Below, piece after piece: positions 1 through 8,544 of a stretch of DNA of 64,000 nt. The stretch's first letter is position 1, and every line of letters starts with the position of its first letter. The translations under genes were made by a program, and so were the position numbers. Under the pieces are notes generated by a model, which saw nothing but the letters and a program-made list of their open reading frames with translations, was not told the DNA's origin and did no database searches. Source of the stretch: Rhodocyclaceae bacterium (GTDB lineage Bacteria; Pseudomonadota; Gammaproteobacteria; Burkholderiales; Rhodocyclaceae); contig JAKLLG010000008.1 in the NCBI GenBank assembly GCA_023150275.1, positions 103,033-167,032 on the forward strand, in the 5' to 3' direction.

Positions 1-1
1 C

Positions 2-136
2 GACTACGTGACGCGCGAGTTGCTGGAAGACATCCTCGAAAGCGAGGAGGAGCATGTCGACTGGCTGGAAACCCAGCTCGGCCTGATCAAGCAGGTCGGA
101 CTGGAAAATTATCTGCAATCGCAGATGGATTCCTGA
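2..136 (+). CDS. bfr: Bacterioferritin, C-terminal end (partial)
   Basis: Only the last 44 codons are in the window, ending at TGA 134-136. The visible peptide contains [19 protein letters not shown] and ends NYLQSQMDS, which closely matches the last helices of bacterioferritin, the haem-containing 24-mer that oxidises and stores iron in the cytoplasm. In this family the conserved EEH motif near the end supplies ferroxidase-centre ligands, and it is present here. The di-iron residues of the earlier helices and the haem-binding Met lie outside the window. The 3' end is followed by a 137-base gap before the next gene, so it is probably not co-transcribed with it. Confidence 0.88.
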   Translation, partial: DYVTRELLEDILESEEEHVDWLETQLGLIKQVGLENYLQSQMDS

Positions 137-213
137 ACCTCCGGGTCGGCCGCGGTTCCCTTGCGAACTGAGGCTCAGCGGCGCTCCGCGGCGGCTCGTC
201 GCGGGGGCGCCTG

Positions 214-222
214 TGCTATCAT
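214..222 (+). promoter_or_regulatory. Possible extended -10 promoter for the PHP gene
   Basis: TGC followed by TATCAT (217-222) reads as an extended -10 element. No convincing -35 is visible. It lies about 30-50 bases before the two possible start codons of the PHP gene, in the only gap between it and the bacterioferritin gene. The remainder of the 137-273 gap shows no other clear signal. Confidence 0.3.
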
Positions 223-273
223 CCGCGGCTTTCCGAGTGCCGCCGCCTGTTGCTGCCAATCCTGCCTGCCGCC

Positions 274-1104
274 GTGCCCAACGTCGATCTTCACTGTCAT
301 TCCACCGCTTCTGACGGCTTGCTCGCGCCGCGGGAGGTTGCCTATCGGGCTGCGACGAATGGCGTCGAACTGCTGGCGCTGACCGATCACGACGACATCG
401 CCGGCCTTCCGGCCGCGCGCGATGCCGCGGAAGAACGGGGCATGGCCTTCGTCTCCGGCGTCGAAATCTCGATCGAGTGGGAAGGGACGCAGATTCACGT
501 TGTCGGCCTCAATTTCGACCCGGGCAACGGTGCGCTCAACGATGGCCTGGCGTCGATTCGTGCCGGACGCGTCGAACGCGCCCGGCGCATGGCGGACGAA
601 CTGGCGCGTATTGGCATCGCCAACACCTTCGTGGGCGCGATGCGCTATGCCGAGAATCCGAATCTCATCTCGCGCGCCCATTTTGCCCGCTACCTGGTCG
701 AGATTGGCATCTGCAAGGACGTGCGCAGCGTTTTCGAGACCTATCTGGTCCCCGGAAAGCCGGGTTACGTCGATCATCGCTGGGCCGGACTCGCTGAAGC
801 GATTTCCTGGGTCATCGGCGCCGGCGGTATCGCGGTCGTCGCCCATCCGGCCCGCTACAAGATCTCGAACGGCGCGATGCGCCGTTTCCTTGGCGAATTC
901 CGTGATCTCGGCGGGCAGGCCATCGAAGTCGTTTCCGGCAGCCATTCGCTCGACGACGTCGGCACCTTCGGGCGTCTTGCGCGCGAGTTCGGCTTCATGG
1001 CTTCACGCGGCTCCGATTTTCACGGGCCGAACGAGAGTTATGTCGACCTCGGCATGCTCGGCTATCTTCCCGACGGGCTAAAGCCGGTCTGGAGCGCGTT
1101 CTAG
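274..1104 (+). CDS. PHP-domain phosphoesterase (RNase AM / TrpH-like 3',5'-nucleotide phosphatase)
   Basis: The protein is about 276 aa and has the PHP-family metal-binding motifs: HCH at residues 7-9, TDHDD near 37-41 and a C-terminal GSDFHG near 246-251. In characterised relatives (E. coli YciV/RNase AM, Chromobacterium nucleoside bisphosphatase) this fold removes phosphates from 3',5'-bisphosphonucleosides or trims RNA 5' ends. I infer one of those roles. The start is uncertain: GTG 274 begins right before the conserved VDLHCH stretch, while an in-frame TTG at 250 would add eight residues. Neither has a clear Shine-Dalgarno. The next gene, yciO, starts 8 bases after the stop, and the pairing of these two families is common in proteobacteria. 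Confidence 0.85.
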   Translation: MPNVDLHCHSTASDGLLAPREVAYRAATNGVELLALTDHDDIAGLPAARDAAEERGMAFVSGVEISIEWEGTQIHVVGLNFDPGNGALNDGLASIRAGRVERARRMADELARIGIANTFVGAMRYAENPNLISRAHFARYLVEIGICKDVRSVFETYLVPGKPGYVDHRWAGLAEAISWVIGAGGIAVVAHPARYKISNGAMRRFLGEFRDLGGQAIEVVSGSHSLDDVGTFGRLAREFGFMASRGSDFHGPNESYVDLGMLGYLPDGLKPVWSAF

Positions 1105-1111
1105 CCCCCCG

Positions 1112-1738
1112 ATGACGCTGTACCTGCAGATCCACCCCGACGACCCGCAAGCCCGACATCTCGCCCGTGCCGGCGAGATCGTGCGCGAAGGGGGCGTGAT
1201 CGCCTTTCCGACCGACTCATGCTATGCGCTTGGATGCCACCTTGGCGACAAGGCTGCGGTCGATCGCATCCGCGAGATCCGCGAGGTGGACGATCGGCAC
1301 CACCTGACGCTGATGTGCCGCGACCTCTCCGAGATCGCGCAGTACGCGCGTGTCGACAACGCCCAGTATCGTCTGCTCAAGGCGACCACGCCGGGCAGTT
1401 ACACCTTCATTCTCGAAGGCACGAAGGAATTGCCGCGGCGCGTGCTGCATCCCAAGCGCAAGACGATCGGTCTGCGCATTCCTGACCATCGCGTGGCGCT
1501 GGCGCTGCTGGCCGAACTCGGCGAGCCGCTGCTGACGACGACGCTGATGCTGCCGGGCGACGAGACGCCGCTCACCGAAGGCTGGGAAATCCAGGATCGC
1601 CTCGATGGCCGCCTGGAACTGATCCTCGATGGCGGCCATTGCGGCACCGAGCCGACCACGGTGATCGACCTCACCGGCGGCGCGCCGGCGCTGGTGCGCG
1701 CCGGGCGCGGCAGCCTCGAACCGTTCTCGCTCGACTGA
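1112..1738 (+). CDS. yciO: YciO-type Sua5/YrdC-family protein
   Basis: This 208-aa protein carries the YrdC fold seen from residue 5 on: EIVREGGVIAFPTDS, YALGC, LTLMCRDLSE, TPGSYTFILEGTKELP, KRKTIGLR and the C-terminal TTVIDLT. It follows E. coli YciO closely along its length. It is therefore better called YciO than TsaC/Sua5, whose members make threonylcarbamoyl-AMP for t6A tRNA modification. Automated annotation usually names both as L-threonylcarbamoyladenylate synthase. The true activity of YciO proteins is less certain. It lies in a tight run with the PHP gene upstream (8-base gap) and the M50 protease downstream (2-base gap). Confidence 0.88.
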   Translation: MTLYLQIHPDDPQARHLARAGEIVREGGVIAFPTDSCYALGCHLGDKAAVDRIREIREVDDRHHLTLMCRDLSEIAQYARVDNAQYRLLKATTPGSYTFILEGTKELPRRVLHPKRKTIGLRIPDHRVALALLAELGEPLLTTTLMLPGDETPLTEGWEIQDRLDGRLELILDGGHCGTEPTTVIDLTGGAPALVRAGRGSLEPFSLD

Positions 1739-1740
1739 GC

Positions 1741-2406
1741 ATGGGTTTCGATCCCGGCGCCATCATTCAGGCGATCGCCATCGGCGCGCTGCCGATCGTG
1801 CTCGCGATCACGCTGCACGAGGCGGCGCACGGCTACGCAGCACGCCATTTCGGCGATCCGACCGCCTGGCTGGAAGGGCGCATCACCGCCAACCCGCTGA
1901 AGCACATCGATCCGGTCGGTACGATCGTGGTGCCGCTTGGCATCCTGCTGCTCTCGGCTGGCGGCATCATCTTCGGCTGGGCGAAGCCGGTGCCGGTCGA
2001 TTTCGGCAACCTGCGTCAGCCCAAGCGCGACATGCTCTGGGTGGCGGCGGCCGGACCGGCGGCAAATCTGGTCATGGCGCTCGGCTGGGCGGCGCTGGCC
2101 AAACTCGCCTGGCTGCTGCCGATGAATTATTTCAGCCTGCCGATGGCGCAGATGGCGAACATCGGCATCGGCATCAACGTCTCGCTGATGGTGCTCAACC
2201 TGCTGCCACTGCCGCCACTCGACGGCGGGCGCATTGCGGTCAGCCTGCTGCCGCACCGGGCGGCCTGGAAGTTCGCCCAGCTCGAACGCTGGGGCTTCCC
2301 GATTCTCCTCATCCTGCTGTTTACCGGTATCCTAGGGGCCGTGCTGCTGCCGATCATGGCGGCAGTAATGGCCATCATCGACACGATCTTCCAGTTGCCC
2401 AGCTAA
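1741..2406 (+). CDS. Site-2 protease family membrane protein (peptidase M50)
   Basis: The 221-aa protein is a polytopic membrane protein with the zinc motif HEAAH at residues 26-30 and the second M50 motif NLLPLPPLDGG at 153-163, whose Asp is the third zinc ligand. There is no PDZ domain, so this is the short rhomboid-sized M50 group and not RseP, which is encoded separately at 35.5 kb. Its substrate is unknown. Hydrophobic segments lie near residues 10-25, 60-80, 100-125, 140-160 and 185-215. It starts two bases after yciO and ends six bases before trpS, so an operon is likely. Confidence 0.85.
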   Translation: MGFDPGAIIQAIAIGALPIVLAITLHEAAHGYAARHFGDPTAWLEGRITANPLKHIDPVGTIVVPLGILLLSAGGIIFGWAKPVPVDFGNLRQPKRDMLWVAAAGPAANLVMALGWAALAKLAWLLPMNYFSLPMAQMANIGIGINVSLMVLNLLPLPPLDGGRIAVSLLPHRAAWKFAQLERWGFPILLILLFTGILGAVLLPIMAAVMAIIDTIFQLPS

Positions 2407-2412
2407 TCACAC

Positions 2413-3618
2413 ATGTATCAGGAACGCGTTCTCTCCGGCATGCGCCCGACCGGCAGCCTGCATCTCGGCCATTACCACGGTGTCCTCAAGAACTGGGTCA
2501 GGCTCCAGCATGAGTACCCCTGCCTCTTCTTCGTTGCCGACTGGCACGCGCTGACCACCAATTACGATGATCCGCATGGCATCGAGAAGGCAAGCTGGGA
2601 CATGATCGTCGACTGGCTCGCCGCCGGTGTCGACCCCGCGCAGGCGACGCTGTTCATCCAGTCGCAGGTACCGGAGCACGCCGAACTGCACCTGCTGCTG
2701 TCGATGATGACGCCACTCGGCTGGCTCGAACGCGTGCCGACCTACAAGGACCAGCAGGAAAAACTGACGCACAAGGATCTGACCACCTACGGTTTCCTCG
2801 GCTATCCGCTCTTGATGAGCGCCGACATCCTGATCTACCGCGCCGACAAGGTGCCGGTCGGCGAAGATCAGATTCCGCACGTTGAATTCACCCGCGAGCT
2901 GGCTCGCCGCTTCAACCACATGTATGGCCGCGAACCCGGCTTCGAGGATAAGGCAAAGGCCGCCGTGAAGAGCCTCGGCAGCAAGCGTGCACGCTCCTAC
3001 GAACATTTCCGCACCCGCTTCCAGCAGGACGGTGACGCAACGGCGATCGCCAAGGCGCATGCACTGCTCGACGAGGTCGAGAATCTCCCGCACGAGGATC
3101 GCGAGCGTCTCAACGGCTACCTTGAAGGCACCGGCAAGATGATCCTCGTCGAACCGGGCTATCTGCTCACCGAAGCCTCGAAGATGCCCGGTCTCGACGG
3201 CCAGAAGATGTCGAAGTCCTACGACAACACGATCACCCTGCGCGAGGACGAAGCCTCGGTGACGCACAAGGTCAAGCGCATGCCGACCGATCCGGCGCGT
3301 GTGCGACGCACCGACCCGGGCGAGCCGGAGCGTTGCCCGGTGTGGCAGCTGCACCAGGTCTACTCCGACGAAGCGTGTCGGGACTGGGTGCAGAAAGGCT
3401 GCCGCTCGGCAGGCATTGGCTGCATCGAATGCAAGCAGCCCGTCATCGACGCGATCCTGAAGGAACAGGCGCCGATGCGCGAACGCGCACAGACCTACCT
3501 TGATGCGCCGGGGCTGGTGCGCGACATCATTGCCGACGGCAACGACCGGGCTCGCGCGCTGGCACGCGAGACGATGCGCGACGTGCGCGCCGCGATGAGC
3601 CTCGATTACACCCGATGA
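2413..3618 (+). CDS. trpS: Tryptophan--tRNA ligase
   Basis: This class Ic aminoacyl-tRNA synthetase charges tRNA-Trp. Both signature motifs are present: the HIGH-type sequence SGMRPTGSLHLGH at residues 8-20 and KMSKS at 265-269 in GQKMSKSYDN. At 401 codons it is the longer proteobacterial form, with an insertion between the Rossmann core and the KMSKS loop rich in charged residues. The stop overlaps the ATG of scpA by four bases, as in many betaproteobacteria, which suggests translational coupling with the chromosome-segregation genes. Confidence 0.97.
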   Translation: MYQERVLSGMRPTGSLHLGHYHGVLKNWVRLQHEYPCLFFVADWHALTTNYDDPHGIEKASWDMIVDWLAAGVDPAQATLFIQSQVPEHAELHLLLSMMTPLGWLERVPTYKDQQEKLTHKDLTTYGFLGYPLLMSADILIYRADKVPVGEDQIPHVEFTRELARRFNHMYGREPGFEDKAKAAVKSLGSKRARSYEHFRTRFQQDGDATAIAKAHALLDEVENLPHEDRERLNGYLEGTGKMILVEPGYLLTEASKMPGLDGQKMSKSYDNTITLREDEASVTHKVKRMPTDPARVRRTDPGEPERCPVWQLHQVYSDEACRDWVQKGCRSAGIGCIECKQPVIDAILKEQAPMRERAQTYLDAPGLVRDIIADGNDRARALARETMRDVRAAMSLDYTR

Positions 3619-4568
3619 CTACCGTAGCCGGAGGCGATATCGTCGATGCCGCCGAGGCGCCGCCAGCGCCGGTGAGTGGGGCGGCGCGCGAACCGGTGGC
3701 GCGTATCTACGGCGAACCACTGGAACAGTTGCCGCTTGACCTGTATATTCCGCCCGATGCACTGGCGGTGATGCTCGACGCCTTCGAAGGGCCGCTCGAC
3801 CTCCTGCTCTACCTGATCCGCAAGGCCAACATCAACATCCTCGATATCCCGATGGCGCCACTGACGCGCCAGTATCTGGATTACGTCGAGGCAATGCGTT
3901 CGCGCAATCTGGAGTTGGCCGCCGACTATCTGGTGATGGCGGCGATGCTGATCGAGATCAAGTCGCGCATGCTATTGCCGCGACCGAAGGCAGCCGAGGG
4001 TGAGGAAGTCGAGGATCCGCGTGCCGAGCTGGTACGCCGCCTGATTGAATACGAGCAGATGAAGCTCGCTTCGGCGAAGCTTGATGCCATGCCGCAGGCC
4101 GAGCGGGATTTTGCCTGGGTCGAGGTATGGGTCGAGAAGTCGCTGGAGCAGCGCTTCCCGGAAGTCAGCGTTGCCGATCTGCAACAGGCCTGGGCGGCCA
4201 TCCTGCGCCAGGCCAAGCTGCACACGCATCATCGTGTGCAGCGCGAGGAACTCTCGGTGCGCGAGCACATGGGAATCATCCTGCGCGAGTTGCGCGAGGT
4301 CGACGGTTTCGTCGAATTCATCCGCATGTTCGACCCGGAAATGGGGGTGGCCGGTGTCGTCGTGCATTTCCTCGCGATGCTCGAACTGGCGCGCGAGCAT
4401 CTCGTCGAGATCACGCAGACCGAAGCCTTTGAACCGATTTACGTGAGGTTGGCTGATGGAAGAATCACCGAAGTCACCGATGCGCCCGCGGGAAGAGCAG
4501 CTGATGTTGCCGGAGATTCCGGAAGCGAAGCTGCCGCCGGCCATCCCGCCGAGCGCGACGCCGGATAA
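3615..4568 (+). CDS. scpA: Segregation and condensation protein A
   Basis: ScpA is the kleisin subunit that bridges the heads of the SMC dimer (smc is at 16.6 kb here). The family core begins near residue 50 with [19 protein letters not shown] and continues through [22 protein letters not shown], with the C-terminal winged-helix part around [20 protein letters not shown]. The first 45 residues and the last 35 or so are low-complexity and not conserved. The reading frame runs 113 bases into scpB, an unusually long overlap. It starts inside the trpS stop codon (ATGA). Confidence 0.95.
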   Translation: MTTVAGGDIVDAAEAPPAPVSGAAREPVARIYGEPLEQLPLDLYIPPDALAVMLDAFEGPLDLLLYLIRKANINILDIPMAPLTRQYLDYVEAMRSRNLELAADYLVMAAMLIEIKSRMLLPRPKAAEGEEVEDPRAELVRRLIEYEQMKLASAKLDAMPQAERDFAWVEVWVEKSLEQRFPEVSVADLQQAWAAILRQAKLHTHHRVQREELSVREHMGIILRELREVDGFVEFIRMFDPEMGVAGVVVHFLAMLELAREHLVEITQTEAFEPIYVRLADGRITEVTDAPAGRAADVAGDSGSEAAAGHPAERDAG

Positions 4569-5103
4569 CCCGGCCGACATCAAGCGCGTGCTCGAAGCCG
4601 CGCTGTTTGCTGCCCAGCAGCCGCTGACGGCGGGCGAACTACGCAAGATGTTTATCGACGAGATCGGCAGCGACCTGGTGCGCAAGCTGCTCGAAGAACT
4701 GCGCGAGGAATGGGCGACGCGCCCGGTCGAGCTGGTGCAGCTTGCCGGCGGCTGGCGCTTCCGGACGCGCGCCGAATACCTGCCGTACCTGGGCCGGCTG
4801 AATCCGGAAAAGCCGCCCAAGTATTCGCGGGCGGTGCTGGAAACGCTGGCCATCATCGCCTACCGGCAACCGGTGACGCGTGGCGACATTGAAGAGATTC
4901 GCGGCGTCACCGTCGCCACACAGGTGATCAAGGCGCTAGAAGAGCGCGGCTGGGTCGATGCCGTCGGCCACCGCGATACGCCGGGACGCCCGGCATTGTA
5001 TGCAACGACAAAGAAATTTCTCGACGATCTCGGCCTGCGCAGCCTGACCGAACTGCCACCGCTCGAGCAAATTCATCAGACACTGGAACTGGCCAATGGC
5101 TAA
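4456..5103 (+). CDS. scpB: Segregation and condensation protein B
   Basis: ScpB dimers bind ScpA and support the SMC-ScpAB condensin. The conserved two-winged-helix core starts at [18 protein letters not shown], and [27 protein letters not shown] is typical of the second domain. The ATG at 4456 gives 215 aa and a 113-base overlap with scpA. An in-frame ATG at 4504 would cut the overlap to 65 bases and still keep the whole conserved core. The last eight bases overlap rluB. The scpA-scpB-rluB order is conserved in beta- and gammaproteobacteria. Confidence 0.95.
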   Translation: MEESPKSPMRPREEQLMLPEIPEAKLPPAIPPSATPDNPADIKRVLEAALFAAQQPLTAGELRKMFIDEIGSDLVRKLLEELREEWATRPVELVQLAGGWRFRTRAEYLPYLGRLNPEKPPKYSRAVLETLAIIAYRQPVTRGDIEEIRGVTVATQVIKALEERGWVDAVGHRDTPGRPALYATTKKFLDDLGLRSLTELPPLEQIHQTLELANG

Positions 5104-6427
5104 CCGACCAAGACGTACTCCCTTCCGTCCGCCACAGGCGGCTGCCGAACCCATTGCCTCCGGCGATTCGATGGTGCCTGCCGCGGAGGGCGCTGCCGAT
5201 GGTGTTGCCACCCCCGACGGCGCTCCCCGGCCACGACGTGGTCGTCGTGGCGCCTCGCGCAACACGCCTCCACAGGCGCCGCTGCCTGGGGGGCGCCGTG
5301 GGCGCAACGCCAATGCCGTGCAGGTCAAGCCGGAACGTCTGCACAAGGTGCTGGCACAATCGGGAATCGGCTCGCGCCGCGACATGGAGGAAATGATCGT
5401 CGCCGGCCGCGTCAGCGTAAATGGGCTTCCCGCGCATGTCGGCCAGCTGATCGGGCCGGGCGACCGGGTCAAGGTCAACGGCAAGCTGATCCACGCAAAG
5501 TTCAGCGGCAGCCGCCTGCCGCGCGTTGTCCTCTATCACAAGCCGGAAGGCGAGATCGTTTCGCGTGACGACCCGGAGAAGCGCGCCAGCGTCTTCGATG
5601 CCCTGCCGCGCATGAACGGCGGGCGCTGGATTGCCGTCGGCCGACTCGATTTCAATACCAGCGGCCTGCTGCTGTTCACCTCCTCCGGCGAGCTTGCCAA
5701 CCGGCTGATGCACCCACGCTACCAGCTGGTGCGTGAATATGCGGTGCGCGTGCTCGGCGACCTCGATGAAGAAAAGATCGAGCGCCTGCGCGAAGGGGTC
5801 GAACTCGAAGACGGCCCCGCACACTTCGATTCGATCGAGGATGGCGGCGGGCAGGGGGCCAACCACTGGTACCGCGTGACCCTGTTCGAAGGCCGCAACC
5901 GAGAGGTCCGGCGCATGTTCGAAGCCGTCGGAACCACGGTTAGCCGGCTGATCCGCGTGCGTTATGGCCCGTTCCTGCTGCCGCCGCACCTCAAGCGCGG
6001 CAAGACGATGGAGCTCGAAGAAGCCGAGATCGAGGCGCTGATGCGCGATGTCGGTCTTGGCGGTGGTGGTGCAAGACGTGGCCGTAGCGAGCCGGAAGGC
6101 AACCGCGCGCCGCGCGGCGGCATCGAGGTTGACGGCAATCGTGCGCCACCGCCTTCGCCCCGCCGGGGCGGAAAGAATCCCGCCCTCGATCTGCTCGACG
6201 ATGAGTTCACCAGCGACGAGCAGCTCGATCGTGCCATCGACGGCAACCGCGCGGCACCGCCGCCGCGCCCCGGCGGCGCTGCCCACAAGAATTCCCGCGG
6301 CGCTCCGCGTGGCGCCCCCCGCAAGGGTAATGCCGGCAAACCGGGCGGTGGCCAGCCGCAGCCTGGCGCCGGCGGTAACGGAAAGCGCCCGGGAAAGCGT
6401 CCGCGCCGGCGCGGCACCGCGAGCTGA
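5096..6427 (+). CDS. rluB: 23S rRNA pseudouridine synthase RluB-like (RsuA family)
   Basis: The protein has an N-terminal S4 RNA-binding domain (from about residue 80: [21 protein letters not shown]) followed by the RsuA/RluB catalytic core. The catalytic Asp is in [13 protein letters not shown], near residue 185. RluB modifies U2605 of 23S rRNA in E. coli. At 443 aa it is longer than the E. coli protein (about 290 aa) because of basic, Pro/Gly/Arg-rich flanks of about 70 residues at the N-terminus and 130 at the C-terminus. The C-terminal tail repeats a (D/E)GNRA motif three times. Such disordered tails are common in betaproteobacterial RluB proteins. The start ATG overlaps the end of scpB. 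Confidence 0.92.
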   Translation: MANRPRRTPFRPPQAAAEPIASGDSMVPAAEGAADGVATPDGAPRPRRGRRGASRNTPPQAPLPGGRRGRNANAVQVKPERLHKVLAQSGIGSRRDMEEMIVAGRVSVNGLPAHVGQLIGPGDRVKVNGKLIHAKFSGSRLPRVVLYHKPEGEIVSRDDPEKRASVFDALPRMNGGRWIAVGRLDFNTSGLLLFTSSGELANRLMHPRYQLVREYAVRVLGDLDEEKIERLREGVELEDGPAHFDSIEDGGGQGANHWYRVTLFEGRNREVRRMFEAVGTTVSRLIRVRYGPFLLPPHLKRGKTMELEEAEIEALMRDVGLGGGGARRGRSEPEGNRAPRGGIEVDGNRAPPPSPRRGGKNPALDLLDDEFTSDEQLDRAIDGNRAAPPPRPGGAAHKNSRGAPRGAPRKGNAGKPGGGQPQPGAGGNGKRPGKRPRRRGTAS

Positions 6428-6463
6428 TTCCGCTGCGGCAGAGAGGATTCCGGGCCGGAAGAT

Positions 6464-6493
6464 TTGCTTCCGGCCTGCCTTTCCCTATATAAT
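6464..6493 (+). promoter_or_regulatory. Sigma70-like promoter of the rimP-nusA-infB operon
   Basis: TTGCTT (6464-6469) and a perfect TATAAT (6488-6493) are separated by 18 bases. Transcription would begin near 6500, giving a leader of about 85 bases before rimP. The position just after rluB and ahead of the translation operon fits an operon promoter. Confidence 0.7.
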
Positions 6494-6550
6494 CCGCCGG
6501 TTTCTTCCTGCCGGCCGGCCGGTTTTCCGGGTCGGGCGGCGGTTTTCTGG

Positions 6551-6576
6551 ATGGGCATTGCGCCCATTTTTTATTT
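6551..6576 (+). terminator. Leader terminator hairpin (attenuator) before rimP
   Basis: A perfect 6-bp stem, ATGGGC and GCCCAT around an ATTGC loop (6551-6567), is followed by a T-rich run up to about 6576. It lies between the predicted promoter and the rimP start at 6584, so it looks like a conditional terminator in the 5' leader and not an end for rluB. To my knowledge a rimP-leader attenuator family has been described in Proteobacteria, and this arrangement fits it. Confidence 0.7.
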
Positions 6577-6583
6577 GTAGCGC

Positions 6584-7024
6584 ATGAATCTGCACGAACT
6601 GATCGAAAAAACCGTCATTGGCCTCGGCTACGAGCTGGTCGACCTGGAGATGAGCCCGCGCGCGCGCGTCCTGCGCATCTTCATCGACAAGCCCGAGAAG
6701 CTGCGCGGCGTCGACATCGACGACTGCGTCGCGGTCAGCAACCAGCTCTCGCGTGTGTTGACCGTGGAGAACATCGATTACGACCGGCTCGAGGTTTCCT
6801 CGCCGGGGATGGATCGGCCGCTGAAGAAGCTCGCCGACTACGAGCGTTTTGCGGGTTCGGAAGTTCATCTGAAGCTGCGCGTGCCGCACAACGGACGGCG
6901 CAATTTCAATGGTGTCCTGCAGGGGTTGCGGGACGGCAAGGTATGTCTCGCCCTCGAAACGGGCGAGGTGGAAATGGATCTGGGCAACATTGAGCGTGCC
7001 CGGCTGGTCCCCAGGTTCGACTGA
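6584..7024 (+). CDS. rimP: Ribosome maturation factor RimP
   Basis: RimP assists late maturation of the 30S subunit. The 146-aa protein begins [22 protein letters not shown] and carries the family motifs [24 protein letters not shown] and [11 protein letters not shown], with the C-terminal SH3-like part around residues 90-146. It is the first gene of the rimP-nusA-infB-rbfA-truB operon; nusA starts 26 bases after its stop. No tRNA-Met gene precedes it, unlike in E. coli. The terminator-like hairpin just upstream suggests transcription attenuation. Confidence 0.96.
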   Translation: MNLHELIEKTVIGLGYELVDLEMSPRARVLRIFIDKPEKLRGVDIDDCVAVSNQLSRVLTVENIDYDRLEVSSPGMDRPLKKLADYERFAGSEVHLKLRVPHNGRRNFNGVLQGLRDGKVCLALETGEVEMDLGNIERARLVPRFD

Positions 7025-7050
7025 ATCTGGAAAACGGAGGTTAGAGAAGA

Positions 7051-8523
7051 ATGAGCCGCGAAATTCTGCTGCTGGTCGACGCGCTGGCACGTGAAAAGAA
7101 CGTTCCCAAGGAAATCGTTTTCGGTGCGCTGGAACTGGCGCTTGCTTCTGCGACGAAGAAGCGCATCCACGACGAAGCCGACGTGCGTGTCGCGATCGAC
7201 CGCGAAACCGGCGACTTTGAAAGCTTCCGTCGCTGGGAAGTGGTCGCCGACGACGATTTCGAGAACGAGCACCTGCAGGTGCCGATCTCTGCCGCGCTGG
7301 TCGAAGATCCGGAATTTCAGGTCGGCGATTTCATCGAGGAGCCGCTTGAACCGATCGACTTCGGCCGCATCGGTGCCCAGGCCGCCAAGCAGGTGATTCT
7401 GCAGAAGATCCGCGACGCCGAGCGCGAGCAGATCCTCAACGACTTCCTTGAGCGCGGCGAGCACATCGTCTCCGGTACTATCAAGCGCATGGAGCGTGGC
7501 AACGCCATCATCGAATCGGGCAAGGTCGAGGCGCTGCTGCCGCGCGACCAGATGATCCCGAAGGAAAACCTGCGCATCGGCGATCGCGTCAAGGCCTATC
7601 TGCTGAAGATCGACCGCCAGGCACGCGGCCCGCAGCTGATCCTGTCGCGCACGGCCCCCGAGTTCATCATCAAGCTGTTCCAGCTCGAAGTACCGGAAAT
7701 CGACGACGGTCTCATGGAGATCAAGGCCGCTGCCCGCGACCCCGGCATGCGTGCCAAGATTGCGGTGAAGTCGAACGACCAGCGCATCGACCCGATCGGC
7801 ACCTGCGTCGGCCTGCGTGGCGCCCGTGTCCAGGCCGTCACCAACGAGCTCGCCGGTGAGCGCGTCGATATCGTGCTTTGGTCGGCTGATCCGGCGCAAT
7901 TCGTGGTCGGCGCCCTGTCGCCCGCCGAGGTGTCGTCGATCGTCGTCGATGAAGAAAAACACTGCATGGATGTCGTTGTCGACGAAGACAACCTCGCCAT
8001 CGCCATCGGTCGCGGCGGCCAGAACGTTCGCCTCGCGTCCGAGCTGAGCGGCTGGACGATCAACCTGATGACCGAAGAAGAGTCGCAGAAGAAATCGGAA
8101 GCCGAAACGGCAGCCATCCGCGTGCTGTTCATGGAAAAGCTCGATGTCGACGAGGAAGTCGCCAACATCCTGATCGACGAAGGCTTCACCGGCCTCGAAG
8201 AAATCGCCTACGTGCCGCTGCACGAAATGCTTGAAATCGAAGCCTTCGACGAAGCCACCGTGCAGGAACTGCGCGACCGCGCCCGCAACGTGCTGCTTAC
8301 CGAGGCGATCGCCACCGAAGAGAAGCTCGAAGGTGTCGAGGATGCGATGATCAACCTCGATGGCATGGACAAGACGCTCGCCGCCAAGCTCGCCAGCGCC
8401 GGCATCAAGACCCGCGACGATCTCGCCGACCTCGCCGTCGACGAACTTACCGAAATGACCGGCGTCGACGCCGATCGTGCAAAACAACTGATCACCAACG
8501 CGCGCGCGCACTGGTTCGAGTAA
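7051..8523 (+). CDS. nusA: Transcription termination/antitermination factor NusA
   Basis: NusA binds RNA polymerase and RNA to control pausing, termination and antitermination. The 490-aa protein has the N-terminal RNAP-binding domain (1-125), an S1 domain (about 135-200, [18 protein letters not shown]), two KH domains (about 230-345, including [14 protein letters not shown]) and two acidic C-terminal helical repeats (350-490). It is thus the full proteobacterial form with the alpha-CTD-binding repeats. A good AGGTTAGAGA ribosome-binding region precedes the ATG. In E. coli NusA autoregulates this operon, which makes the rimP leader hairpin a natural target. Confidence 0.98.
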   Translation: MSREILLLVDALAREKNVPKEIVFGALELALASATKKRIHDEADVRVAIDRETGDFESFRRWEVVADDDFENEHLQVPISAALVEDPEFQVGDFIEEPLEPIDFGRIGAQAAKQVILQKIRDAEREQILNDFLERGEHIVSGTIKRMERGNAIIESGKVEALLPRDQMIPKENLRIGDRVKAYLLKIDRQARGPQLILSRTAPEFIIKLFQLEVPEIDDGLMEIKAAARDPGMRAKIAVKSNDQRIDPIGTCVGLRGARVQAVTNELAGERVDIVLWSADPAQFVVGALSPAEVSSIVVDEEKHCMDVVVDEDNLAIAIGRGGQNVRLASELSGWTINLMTEEESQKKSEAETAAIRVLFMEKLDVDEEVANILIDEGFTGLEEIAYVPLHEMLEIEAFDEATVQELRDRARNVLLTEAIATEEKLEGVEDAMINLDGMDKTLAAKLASAGIKTRDDLADLAVDELTEMTGVDADRAKQLITNARAHWFE

Positions 8524-8544
8524 GCAACACAAGGGGAAAACCAT

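Noticed and set aside
175..945. 256-codon minus-strand open frame over the PHP gene
   Set aside because: The PHP protein has all its metal motifs on the plus strand; the minus frame is not family-like.
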